Source: Thalassoglobus sp. JC818
Lineage (GTDB): Bacteria > Planctomycetota > Planctomycetia > Planctomycetales > Planctomycetaceae
Assembly: GCF_040717535.1 (NCBI RefSeq)
Contig: NZ_JBFEFI010000005.1
Location: forward strand, 372,001-436,000
Length of the DNA stretch: 64,000 bases
Reading direction: 5' to 3'
Numbering within the stretch: position 1 is the first letter of the stretch; every line of letters starts with the position of its first letter. The position numbers and the translations under genes were made by a program. The notes beneath the pieces are model-generated. The model saw only the letters and a program-made list of their open reading frames with translations. It made no database searches and was not told the DNA's origin. Positions 1 through 8,406 of this stretch are shown here, one piece after another.

Positions 1-315
1 ACGGATGACAGATCCATCGAGTGCAGCCTTCGTGTCAGGTAGCTATGCGCTCTTCGAAGAGGCGCAAATCCGTCAAGACTGTTGCGATCGGCAAATTCCG
101 TAAAGTTCTCCTAACTTCTCACCCCATCCTGACCGATACCAAGGATACGGAGTGCTGATGCGCGACCGGTCGGTCGACATTCTCACTCATTCAAGAGAGC
201 ACTAAACGGAAAGCCGTAAGGCCGATTGGCTGTTGCATCCGAATTCCCATTGGGTTTCGGCTTCAACAGTCCTCGAAGAGCTTCACCCGCTCGAGATGCG
301 ATCAGGATCGACACT
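1..315. other. Upstream region without a recognisable gene
   Basis: I see no convincing coding region, RNA gene or terminator here. It contains the leader of the barrel-protein gene that starts at 316; an open frame runs upstream of that ATG from about 226, but its first 30 codons do not look like a signal peptide and I treat them as untranslated. Confidence 0.4.
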
Positions 316-1638
316 ATGACTCGTTGGTTGACTGCCCAAGTTCTGCTCATTTCGGGACTGCTTCCGATGGTGGGCTATGCTCAAGACCAATGGATGCCTC
401 CGCAGGCCTACGGAGTCAGCCACGGCGAAGCCATGCCTCCGGGTCACTATCCGATGGGCTCACCTCCCCCGGAATACTGGGATGGAGGAGAAGCTTGTCC
501 ACCATCTTCACCACTTTACGCTGATCTCTTTCCTAAGGAACGATGCGACTTCTATCGCGGTGATTCCGATTCTCGACTGCTCATCGAATCGACTCTCCGC
601 AACACCTGGATTCGCTACGACTACCTCAACTGGGGAATTGGCGGTGACAACACTCGCCTGGGTGCCCCCGTCCTTCCCGACCCGATCAATGGACCGTTCG
701 ACCTCTCCGGAAGAGATCGTGACCATCGACTCAATGCTCAAGACCGAGTCACAGGACTGCGACCATTCACAACCGTGATCGTTCCTAAAATCGGAGACAC
801 CGAACACAGCGGACTCAACGGATCTCGACTCACCGTGGGAGTTCCCATGTCCATCGGTGAACTGGAAGCCAACATCTGGATCCTGGAAGAAGCAGAAGAA
901 GTCGAACGCGTTGTGCCATTCAACGACATGATCGTCCCTGGCCTCAACGACTTTCAAATCGGTGCAATCACATTGCTCGAAGCAGGTCAGTTGAGCAACT
1001 CAACGATGATTCTTTTCAGTGAAAGCTACCGAGCCTCGCTGGCCACTCGAGTTTGGGGAACCGAATTCAACATGGTCTGTAACCCTCTCACTCCGAACGT
1101 GGGAATTGAAGTCCGACCGATCCTTGGTATTCAGTACATCAACCTCAGCGAAGATCTGCTCATCGCCGGACAAGATGTTCCAGACCCCGGAACGATTCTC
1201 AACCACCGAATTGATTCGCACACACAGAACCACGTCTTCGGACCACAGGTCGGTGTTCGTTTCGTCTCGCAGATCAAACGACTTACTCTGGCGACCGATG
1301 CCAAATTCCTCTTCGGTGTGAACCGAATCGAAAACGAACTCGGAACTCGACAACTCTTCGCAGCTGACGAGACACCTCGCAACCTCGACGACGCCCGTAC
1401 TCGATTCGCTCCGACGTTCGACTTCTCGGTCTCAGCGAAATGTCAGGCGACCAAGAACCTGTCGATGTTCATCGCTTACGAGCTTCTCGTCGGTGGCGGA
1501 TACGCACGAGCGTATGACAGCCTCTACTACAACTCAGCAGCCGGATCGAGCGATCCTCCAGCGATCACGATCGACGACTCAGTTGACAACTTCTACGCTC
1601 ACGGACTCGTCCTGGGTGTCGAACTCGCGTTTCAATAA
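316..1638 (+). CDS. BBP7 family outer-membrane beta-barrel protein
   Basis: Predicted exported outer-membrane barrel protein of 440 residues. I chose the ATG at 316 over an in-frame TTG at 226 because only the shorter form starts with a signal peptide (MTRWLTAQ, a hydrophobic core, cleavage near GYA-QDQ). The next 60 residues are rich in Pro, Tyr and Gly; the rest alternates polar and hydrophobic residues as in a barrel, with typical planctomycete BBP7/DUF1551 stretches such as WIRYDYLNW near the start of the domain, repeated GxE/GxQ strands, and an end in LGVELAFQ with the terminal aromatic expected of an outer-membrane strand. The family is expanded in Planctomycetes and its substrate is unknown. 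It stands alone, about 90 bp before the next gene. Confidence 0.8.
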   Translation: MTRWLTAQVLLISGLLPMVGYAQDQWMPPQAYGVSHGEAMPPGHYPMGSPPPEYWDGGEACPPSSPLYADLFPKERCDFYRGDSDSRLLIESTLRNTWIRYDYLNWGIGGDNTRLGAPVLPDPINGPFDLSGRDRDHRLNAQDRVTGLRPFTTVIVPKIGDTEHSGLNGSRLTVGVPMSIGELEANIWILEEAEEVERVVPFNDMIVPGLNDFQIGAITLLEAGQLSNSTMILFSESYRASLATRVWGTEFNMVCNPLTPNVGIEVRPILGIQYINLSEDLLIAGQDVPDPGTILNHRIDSHTQNHVFGPQVGVRFVSQIKRLTLATDAKFLFGVNRIENELGTRQLFAADETPRNLDDARTRFAPTFDFSVSAKCQATKNLSMFIAYELLVGGGYARAYDSLYYNSAAGSSDPPAITIDDSVDNFYAHGLVLGVELAFQ

Positions 1639-1730
1639 CAGCCCGCACTCGCAATTCCCGCCTCAGCCGTCAATGATACAGCGACGACAACAGTTTCGTT
1701 TTCAGAGCAATCATGACGACCTGAGGCACG

Positions 1731-2516
1731 ATGGAAATTCGACGCTTTGCTGAAGAAGTTCTGCTGAGTTCCGACCTTCAGACAAAATTACAACCTGTCA
1801 CAGAACCGATGACTGATCTGGCTCCTGGCCAGTCGCTGCGAGTCGCTGAGCCAACTCGACCTGAGAATCTCAAGTTTGCGCCGCGTCGAGCTGCTCCCAA
1901 AATGCCCGCTCCGGGAGCACTTGAAGATCCGACGAAACGGGCTGTCACGCATCACATTCTGGCGAACCATGAACTTCAGGCTCTCGAAGTCATGGCATGG
2001 ACACTGCTTGCCTTTCCGGATGCCCCGGCAGATTTCCGAACCGGAATCGTCGAGATCATGAAAGACGAGCAACGTCACACCCGCATGCACTCCGAACGGG
2101 CAGCCAAGCTGGGAATCAGTTTCGGAGACCTTCCAGTCAACTGCTATATCTGGAAGAAAGCCATGCAATTCGAGTCAATCTGTGACTATCTCGCGGGGCT
2201 TCCACTCGTTTTCGAAGGACGAAATCTCGACCATACACTCGAGTTGGAAAAAGCATTTCTCGCAGTCGATGATCAACGGAGCGCCACGATCATGCGAAAG
2301 ATCCACGACGACGAAATTGAGCACGTCGCCTTCGGTCTCAATTGGCTCCGCAAGCTGAAACCCGATCACCTCACGGACTGGGAAGCCTTCGAGCAACATC
2401 TCCACTGGCCGCTACGACCATCCAAAGCCAAAGGTGACGATTTTCAACGACAGGCGCGACTTGATTCCGGTATGACCGAAGAATTTGTCAAACGACTTGA
2501 GCAGGCAACCGATTGA
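1731..2516 (+). CDS. DUF455 family ferritin-like protein
   Basis: Predicted cytoplasmic four-helix protein of the DUF455 ferritin-like family, 261 residues. Metal ligands of a di-iron carboxylate site are visible: His80-Glu81 and Glu86 in the NHELQALE helix, DEQRHTRMH around residues 112-120, and DDEIEHV around 193-199. The N-terminal 50 residues are less ordered. Members are annotated as possible oxygen-reactive di-iron proteins but no reaction is established, so I give none. The flavoprotein gene follows 81 bp downstream on the same strand and the two may share a transcript. Confidence 0.85.
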   Translation: MEIRRFAEEVLLSSDLQTKLQPVTEPMTDLAPGQSLRVAEPTRPENLKFAPRRAAPKMPAPGALEDPTKRAVTHHILANHELQALEVMAWTLLAFPDAPADFRTGIVEIMKDEQRHTRMHSERAAKLGISFGDLPVNCYIWKKAMQFESICDYLAGLPLVFEGRNLDHTLELEKAFLAVDDQRSATIMRKIHDDEIEHVAFGLNWLRKLKPDHLTDWEAFEQHLHWPLRPSKAKGDDFQRQARLDSGMTEEFVKRLEQATD

Positions 2517-2597
2517 GTCTCTCTGACTTGCTGCCTACACTTCAAACGTCAACTCGAAAGAACCTTCATCGGCCCTTCAAGACAGCAGCGAACGAAC

Positions 2598-3155
2598 ATG
2601 TCATCACTTCAGGATCGAGAAATTCTCGTCGGCATCAGTGGCGGCATCGCTGCATATAAAGTCGCAGACCTTGTCAGCCAGTCCGTTCAGGCTGGAGCCC
2701 GAGTGACAGTGGTCATGACTGAATCGTCGCTGAAGTTTATCGGCAAAACGACATTCGAAGCACTGACAGGTCGACCGGTCTACACAGAGTTATTTTCCCC
2801 GCAGGAACACTTTATCGGTGAGCACATCGGCCTGGCTCGACGTGCCGAGCTATTCTTGATCGCACCCGCAACTGCCAACACCATCGCAAGCATCGCACAC
2901 GGATTCGCGGACGATCTTCTCACAACACTGTCACTGGCCGTGACGTGTCCAATCTACGTCGCTCCAGCGATGAACAACGAAATGTGGTCCAAGCCTGCAG
3001 TGCAGAGAAACGTCCAGCAGCTTGAGGACGACGGCATTCGAATCATCGGGCCTGATGCAGGCTGGCTCAGTTGCCAGTCAGTCGGTCCCGGAAGAATGGC
3101 GGCTCCTTCCACAATTCGAGAGGAACTCGAAGCCGCCTTCTCACAGGATTCTTAA
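2598..3155 (+). CDS. coaC: Flavoprotein, phosphopantothenoylcysteine decarboxylase (CoaC-like)
   Basis: FMN-dependent decarboxylase of the HFCD family, 185 residues, expected to convert 4'-phosphopantothenoylcysteine to 4'-phosphopantetheine in coenzyme A synthesis. The hallmark motifs are in order: [10 protein letters not shown] at residues 12-21 (phosphate/FMN binding), the catalytic His76 in [15 protein letters not shown] at 123-130 (substrate clamp) and a Cys158 with GPGRM in the flexible C-terminal lid. It is a stand-alone CoaC domain: no CoaB synthetase half follows, so the partner must be encoded elsewhere. A related HFCD flavoprotein such as a UbiX-like enzyme is less likely because the Asn-rich PAMN motif fits CoaC. 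Confidence 0.85.
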   Translation: MSSLQDREILVGISGGIAAYKVADLVSQSVQAGARVTVVMTESSLKFIGKTTFEALTGRPVYTELFSPQEHFIGEHIGLARRAELFLIAPATANTIASIAHGFADDLLTTLSLAVTCPIYVAPAMNNEMWSKPAVQRNVQQLEDDGIRIIGPDAGWLSCQSVGPGRMAAPSTIREELEAAFSQDS

Positions 3156-3192
3156 CGCGTCACGCTACCGGGAATTCGACAGCTGACTCGCT

Positions 3193-4080
3193 TTACAGAT
3201 CGAGAAGAATGTCCATCTGATTCGCGGTGTCTTCGAGCGAATTATCGCGTCCTTCTCGAGTTGCCCAGCCGGTGTAGTTGATCTCGGCCAGTGCCTCTCG
3301 AACGGCCGGCCAGTCCACATCCCCTTCTCCGAGTCGGCAGAATCCGTTCTCGACGCCCCAGTCTTTCACATCGAGTTTTCCAATTCGTGGGCCGAGCATA
3401 CGAATCCAGTCTTCTGGCTTTCCGAACTTCCTCACATTCCCGATATCGAAGTAAACACCGACCCACTCGCTGTCAATTTCGTCGATGTAATCGCGGAACT
3501 GTTCCGGAGTTTCACAGAATCCATTCCAGACATTCTCGACTAGAATCTTGATCTTCTCTCGCTTAGCGACGGGAATCACCTTCCGCACTTCGACAATTGA
3601 CCGCTTCCAAACGTCATCGTGAGTTTCGTTTTCGCCGGACACTCTTCCCGGAACCAAAAGGACGGTCGTCCCACCAATCGCTTTGGAATCCAGAACAGCC
3701 TGCTCTAAAGCTGCTCGTCCAATTTCCCTGACAGCTGGATCCGGATCCGAAAGTCGCTGCTTCCAATGGACCATGTCGACAACACCATGCACCGGCATTC
3801 CAGACTTCTTCATGGCCCGATTCAAAGCATCGAGATCAGGAATCCCAGGGCTGGCCCCTTCCAGCCCGTCGAAGCCGAGGCTTTGGTAATACTCGAGCTT
3901 CGCGATCATCTCATTTTCGTTGGCCCCAATCCCGCCTCCTTTGTCTGCTTTGAAGATTTTCCCCTGATTCGATCGAGGGCGTTTGTCTTCAGCTGCTTGA
4001 GCGAGTGGATTGCCACCGAGCATGGTCGCTCCGACACCAATCGCTGCAGTTTTCACAAAGTCACGGCGAGTCTGTTCCAT
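3193..4080 (-). CDS. Tat-exported sugar phosphate isomerase/epimerase-like TIM barrel
   Basis: Secreted member of the xylose-isomerase-like TIM-barrel family, 295 residues. The N-terminus carries a twin-arginine signal (QTRRDFVKTAAIGVGA, then ALAQAA). The barrel shows the usual acidic and His ligands in strands: GFDGLEGA, GVVDMVHW, LVENVWN, YFDIGN, LDVKDWG and a final Gly-Trp-Ala-Thr-Arg-Glu. Related planctomycete proteins are annotated as sugar phosphate isomerases/epimerases or hydroxypyruvate isomerase-like; the substrate cannot be read from sequence. I use the ATG at 4080, which has AGAGGA seven bases before it, rather than a GTG one codon upstream. It is convergent with coaC. Confidence 0.85.
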   Translation of the reverse strand: MEQTRRDFVKTAAIGVGATMLGGNPLAQAAEDKRPRSNQGKIFKADKGGGIGANENEMIAKLEYYQSLGFDGLEGASPGIPDLDALNRAMKKSGMPVHGVVDMVHWKQRLSDPDPAVREIGRAALEQAVLDSKAIGGTTVLLVPGRVSGENETHDDVWKRSIVEVRKVIPVAKREKIKILVENVWNGFCETPEQFRDYIDEIDSEWVGVYFDIGNVRKFGKPEDWIRMLGPRIGKLDVKDWGVENGFCRLGEGDVDWPAVREALAEINYTGWATREGRDNSLEDTANQMDILLDL

Positions 4081-4280
4081 CACACATTCCTCTTAAGATC
4101 GAAACTCAGGACAAGCGAGCTTCACTCATCATCATGGATCGTGAACCGAACATCAATCGTTCTCGGACTTCGGAAAAAAAACAATCGGCGATCACATCTG
4201 CGTTCTGGTTCGCGCATTGAAAAACCAATCCGAATCAATCAGACGAACCCTCAAAAGTCGCAGCCCAAGAGCCTCGCTGA

Positions 4281-4319
4281 AAAACAAAAAAGCCCGCTTC
4301 CTCAAGAGAGAAAGCGGGC
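4281..4319 (-). terminator. Rho-independent terminator of the Cys-rich gene unit
   Basis: Perfect 8-bp stem GCCCGCTT (4292-4299) / AAGCGGGC (4312-4319) with a 12-base loop; read on the minus strand it is followed by a run of T (the A-tract at 4281-4291). It lies about 110 bp past the stop of the minus-strand cysteine-rich gene. Confidence 0.8.
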
Positions 4320-4427
4320 GACTTTCGTCGTAAGTTTGCTCGGGCGTTCCAGCTTCGAATCAATCAAATCATCAGTTCAACTGGGAGGAAGGACGGATCA
4401 AGTCGACAGGAATGCCTTTGCTTTCCG

Positions 4428-4754
4428 TTAGATTGCCACGGACTCTGAGGTGCAACCACTCACGGCATTACAGCATTCACCGGTACTGCAAACGCCACCG
4501 ACGCAGCAGTCCGAATTGCAAACCCCGTCGCTACAACAATTCACGCAGCCATCGCAACTCAGACAGCAGTCTGAAGCCTGCGATGTGCATACGCAGTTAT
4601 CGCAGTCGTCACAATGTGCTGCGCTGCAAGCCGCAGCATCGAGACAACAGCACGTCGAGCCTGAAGCAACGTCCATCTTCGCTTGTGAAACGGGAAGATT
4701 GACCATCATCATGAGGGCGACTGAAGTCGCACCAAGACTGAGAACCTTAAACAT
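4428..4754 (-). CDS. Small secreted cysteine-rich protein
   Basis: No family recognised. An exported protein of 108 residues with 21 cysteines, all after the predicted signal peptide (MFKVLSLG, hydrophobic Met/Val run, cleavage near SQA-KMD). The cysteines occur as CC, CCC, CxxC and CxC, for example TCCC, CDDCDNC, DCCLSC, DGCVNCC, and there is little else but Asp, Ser, Gly and Val. That composition suggests metal binding (metallothionein-like) or a disulfide-dense fold; this is inference. I chose the ATG at 4754 because GGAG lies eight bases upstream; a GTG three codons earlier is in frame. It follows the other Cys-rich gene (4864-5328) by about 110 bp on the same strand, and a terminator lies downstream. 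Confidence 0.7.
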   Translation of the reverse strand: MFKVLSLGATSVALMMMVNLPVSQAKMDVASGSTCCCLDAAACSAAHCDDCDNCVCTSQASDCCLSCDGCVNCCSDGVCNSDCCVGGVCSTGECCNAVSGCTSESVAI

Positions 4755-4863
4755 ATTCTTCACTCCAAAAATACGGTTGTGAGAGACTGCAAACGCAGCC
4801 GAAGAAGATGTTTCTCATCACACAGAGTCGCTGTGCGTGCGAAACATTCGCGGTCGAAAAGAA

Positions 4864-5328
4864 CTAAGCGACCACAACCGATTTTGGAGGCGGAGAATCC
4901 GGCTCCTCAGTTCGACCAGCAAAGACTTCAGCCAAAAGCGTGACTGAGCCGGTCATTGCAGACAAAGACGTCAACTCATTTGAAAGAATCGCGGACAGAG
5001 TCACTGTCGGCACACAACACGGGCAGCTGTTTTCCTGACACGGGCACTCATCTGATTCGTCCGAACTCGCATGTTTCTGATCATCTGAATGAGTCGGAAC
5101 ACAGCAAACTCGCGACGAAGCTTCGAAGCCCGCATGCGAACAGCACGAAGAAGCCGTCGCTCCCACGCCTATCTGACCGCCTGAACAGCACGAATCGCCG
5201 CTACAACAAGTTGATGCAATTGCTTCCAACTGATCACGCACTCCCCCCGCTCCTGCTGTCGCCAGCGGCTGCAGGATGAGAGCAAAGCTCAAGATCATTT
5301 GAAGGTAAGATCGCATTGGACTCTTCAT
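4864..5328 (-). CDS. Secreted cysteine-rich protein
   Basis: No family recognised. It has 154 residues with a signal peptide (MKSPMRSYLQMILSFALIL, cleavage near TAGA), then paired cysteines: STCC, DSCC, SSCC, RVCC, and a cluster ECPCQENSCPCC at about residues 93-104, 13 Cys in all. A His/Asp-rich linker lies between the last two groups, and the C-terminal 45 residues are a hydrophobic, Leu/Thr-rich stretch ending in PPPKSVVVA that could sit on or in a membrane. It is the first gene of a two-gene Cys-rich unit. A role in copper, zinc or other metal handling is a guess from composition and pairing. Confidence 0.65.
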   Translation of the reverse strand: MKSPMRSYLQMILSFALILQPLATAGAGGVRDQLEAIASTCCSGDSCCSGGQIGVGATASSCCSHAGFEASSRVCCVPTHSDDQKHASSDESDECPCQENSCPCCVPTVTLSAILSNELTSLSAMTGSVTLLAEVFAGRTEEPDSPPPKSVVVA

Positions 5329-5760
5329 GGATTGATTCGGAGCAATGATAGGCCGCCACCTTTAAAGTAACAATCCCTAGATTTCGAAACTGACGGACCA
5401 ACACCGCCTCTGGTGCATCTTTTCCGCTAGGGTTCTGTGTTTCCCGGGAGCCAGTGCAGAATTCTTCCAACATCAAGTTCAGACGATCGCAGAGAAGAGC
5501 GGAAACCCTTTGACTGAGCAGTCAATTCGGACAAGGTTCAAAAACTGTCGAAGCCTAAACAGTGAAAGCGCTTGCAGATTCAAACTTCCTTCGCAATAAT
5601 CCGCCTCCCTGTTGGTGAAGGCAAAGATGGCGCCCCCATTTTTCTGCCTTTCCAGCACAAACCATTGATGATTGTGCTCTCCTAAACTGAGCAGTCATCG
5701 ATAGTTAGAGGGTAAGATGGAGGATGCAACTAAGCGGCATCCGACTGAATACCAATTTCC
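5329..5760. other. Intergenic region with a repeated small dyad
   Basis: No gene is evident in these 430 bp. A perfect dyad TTGACTG-AG-CAGTCAA lies at 5510-5525 and its core ACTGAGCAGT recurs at 5686-5695, both upstream of the minus-strand Cys-rich unit. They could be operator sites for a regulator not encoded here; this is inference from symmetry and recurrence only. Confidence 0.3.
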
Positions 5761-5834
5761 GGCGGTGTAGCTCAGTTGGTTAGAGCAGCGGAATCATAAT
5801 CCGCGTGTCGGGGGTTCGAGTCCCTCCACCGCTA
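5761..5834 (+). tRNA. tRNA-Met (anticodon CAU)
   Basis: Complete cloverleaf of 74 bases. Acceptor stem GGCGGTG / CACCGCT (first pair G-U), D stem GCTC/GAGC, anticodon stem GCGGA/TCCGC with loop ATCATAA (CAU), T stem GGGGG/CCCTC with loop TTCGAGT, discriminator A, and no encoded CCA. The body resembles elongator tRNA-Met; tRNA-Ile2, whose CAU is modified to lysidine, cannot be excluded from sequence. tilS, the lysidine synthetase, lies elsewhere in the window. A dead tyrosine recombinase lies just downstream, a usual place for integrative elements. Confidence 0.93.
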
Positions 5835-5838
5835 CTTT

Positions 5839-5867
5839 GTGTTCATAGTGTACGAATGAACACTTTT
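5839..5867 (+). terminator. Probable terminator of tRNA-Met
   Basis: Perfect 8-bp stem GTGTTCAT (5839-5846) / ATGAACAC (5856-5863) followed directly by TTTT, starting five bases after the tRNA end. Confidence 0.6.
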
Positions 5868-5880
5868 GCAGACATGTTCA

Positions 5881-5925
5881 CCATTTGACGGGACGCGGAT
5901 TAGAAATCCGCTGCCCGGTTTTCGT
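5881..5925 (+). pseudogene. Possible tRNA-Ser fragment (anticodon arm)
   Basis: GCGGA-TTAGAAA-TCCGC (5895-5911) forms a 5-bp stem with a 7-base loop that has U33, an AGA triplet in the anticodon position and A37, and is followed by TGCCCGGTTTTCG, which resembles the start of a serine tRNA long variable arm. No acceptor stem, intact D arm or T arm is present, so it would be a fragment. It lies between an intact tRNA and a dead recombinase, where att-site remnants are expected. Chance resemblance is possible. Confidence 0.3.
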
Positions 5926-6314
5926 TGGTCCGACGGAATCGCTGTTCTGGGAACGGTTGCCGGGAACCCGCAAGGGCCGGGACGTTGTAATTGACGTAGG
6001 CCAAGCACGAACAGTGCGGCGGTTCCTTCAGTGCAACGGATGAAGGACTCATTCGACGCTTGCTCTGTTTTGAGCCTTGTATTCGTTCAGTAGTGTTTTG
6101 CTTTCCGTGTGGCTGTAGCCTGAAGGACCGCGCGACGTGCGAGCGCGAGAACGGTTTCTTCGGCCAAGCTTTCGTTCGTCGCCGCACGGTTCTTCTGAGA
6201 TTGCATCCGTGCTAGGGCTTCTCTTTCCTTACGTTGCTTTCACATTAGATCGTTCTTCCGAAATGTTTCGGGAGGAAATCGACCGATCAAAGTGAGCGTT
6301 TCGCTTTTCCGAAA
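5926..6314. other. Decayed DNA between the tRNA and the recombinase remnant
   Basis: No intact gene. On the minus strand 6087-6239 is open and reads like a piece of a helical charged protein (KQRKEREALARMQSQKN, then LAEETVLALARRAVLQ) but has no good start and is closed by a stop immediately upstream. I take it as a gene fragment of the same old insertion. Confidence 0.3.
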
Positions 6315-7292
6315 CACCTTAAAAATTTTCTCGGTTGTGGTGCCGAGTCTTCCGAATCGATTCGAAACGTTTTCGAACAACGCTACGAACCAGTCGCGGG
6401 TGTAAGCGCGAACACTCTGAAGGAATATCGAACCGCGATTTCACATTGGGAGAGTATCGTCGGAACGATACCCGTTTCCGATGTCGACGACGAAACAAAA
6501 TTGACGTTTCGCAAGGAACTGGTCGCCAATAGCACTTTTCGGAAAACGACGGCAAACAAGTACTTGAGACATTTGCGGAGACTGTTTGGAATCGCACGTC
6601 GAGCTGGGGTGATTCCGTCCGTTCCAGCGTTGTCCGACCTGACCGATTCGTGGGGGTTTTCGAAAGCCGAGACGAAGCCAAAGCGCGAACTCTTGACGGT
6701 CGACGAGGTCATGAAATTGTGGCGGGGCTGCGCTTCCGCGACTTTTCCGAAGTGCGGAGGTTGAATGCCCCCGACGCCTTTGCTGTGGCGAGTCGTGCTG
6801 GTACTACAATGGAACTACGGGCAACGGACCGAAGATTGCCTGCGTCTCCGTTGGGAGAACGTCTTGTGGTCCGACAAGCGGATCCGCTTCAGAGCATCGA
6901 AAACTAGGAAGTTACAAGGGTTGCCGGTGACGGACAACGTCGAAGCTCATCTGAGGTCGATCTAGCGCAAGCATTCCGACCGGGTCTTTGTTGGCTTCGA
7001 TCGGCGAGGCGGCTGGTCGAAAAAACGCGACGCATGGGAGCGGGGTTATTATACAACGTGGCGCGGCGAGATTTGCGAAGCGGCTGGGTTGCCCGATGTG
7101 GAGCTGAAGAACTTTCGGCAACGAGTCGTGACGGATTACAACGCTGCGTTCGATTCGATCAAGTTGGGATCGTGGATTGCCGGCCATTCAGTGCCGGGCG
7201 TTTCAGCGCAGAACTACGAACGACCGACGAACGCGATTCGGGAAGCAATCAATGCCGCTACTGTTCCAGCCTGTTTTTCCGAAATTGGCTGA
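6315..7292 (+). pseudogene. Tyrosine recombinase (phage-type integrase), interrupted by two stops
   Basis: One continuous reading frame encodes a recombinase of about 320 residues if two internal stops are ignored: TGA at 6762-6764 and TAG at 6963-6965. No frameshift is needed. The N-terminal core-binding domain is clear (TLKEYRTAISHWESIVG, then KTTANKYLRHLRRLFGIARRAG). The catalytic domain keeps the Arg I box (NYGQRTEDCLRLRW), the beta-hairpin Lys (ASKTRK), a KxxR in place of HxxR (KNFRQR), and GHSVPGVSAQNYERP with the His and nucleophilic Tyr. The beginning of the gene is uncertain. The stops separate the binding domain, the Arg box and the Tyr box, so a functional enzyme would need readthrough; decay is much more likely. 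It lies about 480 bp after tRNA-Met and marks an old integrated element. Confidence 0.85.
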
Positions 7293-8400
7293 ATGGATTC
7301 GTGGCGGCTGGTTGGTCCAAACTGACGACATTCACAGATCTGCTTTCCCAACACTCTGTGATGTTGACTTTCGTCTGTCCGGATGTTGAACCAGAACCGG
7401 ACCGACTATTCTTACTCAACCCGTCGCTGCGTGGCGTCGGCGGCTGCCTGTGTCGGGCGGCCGAAATCATCAAGGCAGGTCAGCCCTCCTGCCTTGATCG
7501 CTGCCCTGTCGAGCAACGCGAATACCCCTGCTTCGAACGGCCCGTCGAAGCAGGGTTGCTCCAGGGCAGCTTCTTTTTTGAGTCTTCACTGAGTTGCCGA
7601 CTTCCCTGCTGAGGCGTTTCCAAGATCCATCGGGAGGATGTTGAGTCATGAGCCCCGAGGATCGCAGGTCACATCTGGAACAAAGTGGTTTCGCGATCGC
7701 GATGTAACCATTTCGGTCGCTGCATGCCCTCCGCTGGTACGGTCTGCAGCTGCTTCCTGATGAGACGCGTGGCAATCAGTCGATGGCTGCAATGGCGGGG
7801 CGTCAGTTCTCGATCGATCTGGAGTCGAGCCGGTGGAACTTCTGGGGAACAGTCGGCGAGCAGAAGTTTGACGACGGATCGTGGTGGGATGGCCCACCTG
7901 CGGAAACTCCCGAGCCAGCTTCGAATGAACAACACAGGGCATCGTCTCAGAAGAGATCGCTGGTGCGCGATTCCAAAGAACACTGTGTCCCTCGCACGAA
8001 ATAAGAACCGCACAAGAGAAGCGTCTCACCCCTCTCAGTTCGATTGTCGGAAGAGCAAGCGATTCAACTCAGTGCCCGTTCGGAGAATCAAAGTTCGACC
8101 GGAATTCTACATTGGATGGTTCCACTCCTACTCGATGGTTCCCATGGTATTGGCGGATGTCCGACCCGCGAAAAAGGACAGCTTCGAAACTGTTACATCC
8201 TGTGTGAAGTCGAAGAGCGGTACGCGTGGCCCGGAGAGATGGCTCCACCGACTGACCCGTTCTAACTCAGACACATCGTCGGTGAAATTTAAGCCGTCCT
8301 GGCCGAGTGAGATCTCACCGAGCTGGAGAAAGCGGTCATGGCGGAGCTGCGAAATCGATGACAGACTTTTCGATATTCCGACCATAGCATTTTTTGCAGA
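7293..8400. other. Gene-poor remnant of the integrated element
   Basis: No family is recognisable. Open stretches exist on both strands but are overlapping and out of phase. The most protein-like is the plus frame 7708-8004 (no start after a TAA at 7705), with LRWYGLQLLPDETRGN and SRWNFWGTVGEQKF; it may be a fragment of an unknown gene. The notable structure is the hairpin cluster at 7441-7580, listed separately. Confidence 0.4.
7441..7580 (+). ncRNA. Cluster of three strong hairpins ending in a T-tract; possible structured RNA or terminator array
   Basis: Three stem-loops stand head to tail. The first is CGGCTGCC (7441-7448) / GGCGGCCG (7456-7463) with one G-U pair. The second is a perfect 11-bp stem ATCAAGGCAGG (7469-7479) / CCTGCCTTGAT (7488-7498) with an 8-base loop. 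The third is long: GCTGCCCTG (7500-7508) and GAGCAA (7511-7516) pair with TTGCTC (7556-7561) and CAGGGCAGC (7562-7570), enclosing a further perfect 11-bp stem CCCTGCTTCGA (7526-7536) / TCGAAGCAGGG (7545-7555), again with an 8-base loop. TTCTTTTTT follows at 7571-7579. This could be the end of a small structured RNA, a compound terminator for the dead recombinase, or a DNA element of the mobile unit. No RNA family is recognised. Confidence 0.4.
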
Positions 8401-8406
8401 GATTCC

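Noticed and set aside
226-315. N-terminal extension of the BBP7 protein
   Set aside because: It begins with TTG and its residues do not resemble the family; a normal signal peptide starts at 316.
4450-4782. Plus-strand protein opposite the Cys-rich gene
   Set aside because: Gln/Thr/Ser-rich frame without a ribosome site; it is the reverse of the Cys codons of the minus-strand gene, which has a signal peptide.
6762-6965. Stop-codon recoding or readthrough in the recombinase
   Set aside because: No suppressor tRNA or recoding signal is visible and all other genes use TGA, TAG and TAA as ordinary stops; decay is the simpler explanation.
7500-7570. Integron attC site
   Set aside because: The imperfect palindrome lies near a tyrosine recombinase, but the GTTRRRY/RYYYAAC core boxes are missing and the recombinase is not of the integron-integrase type.
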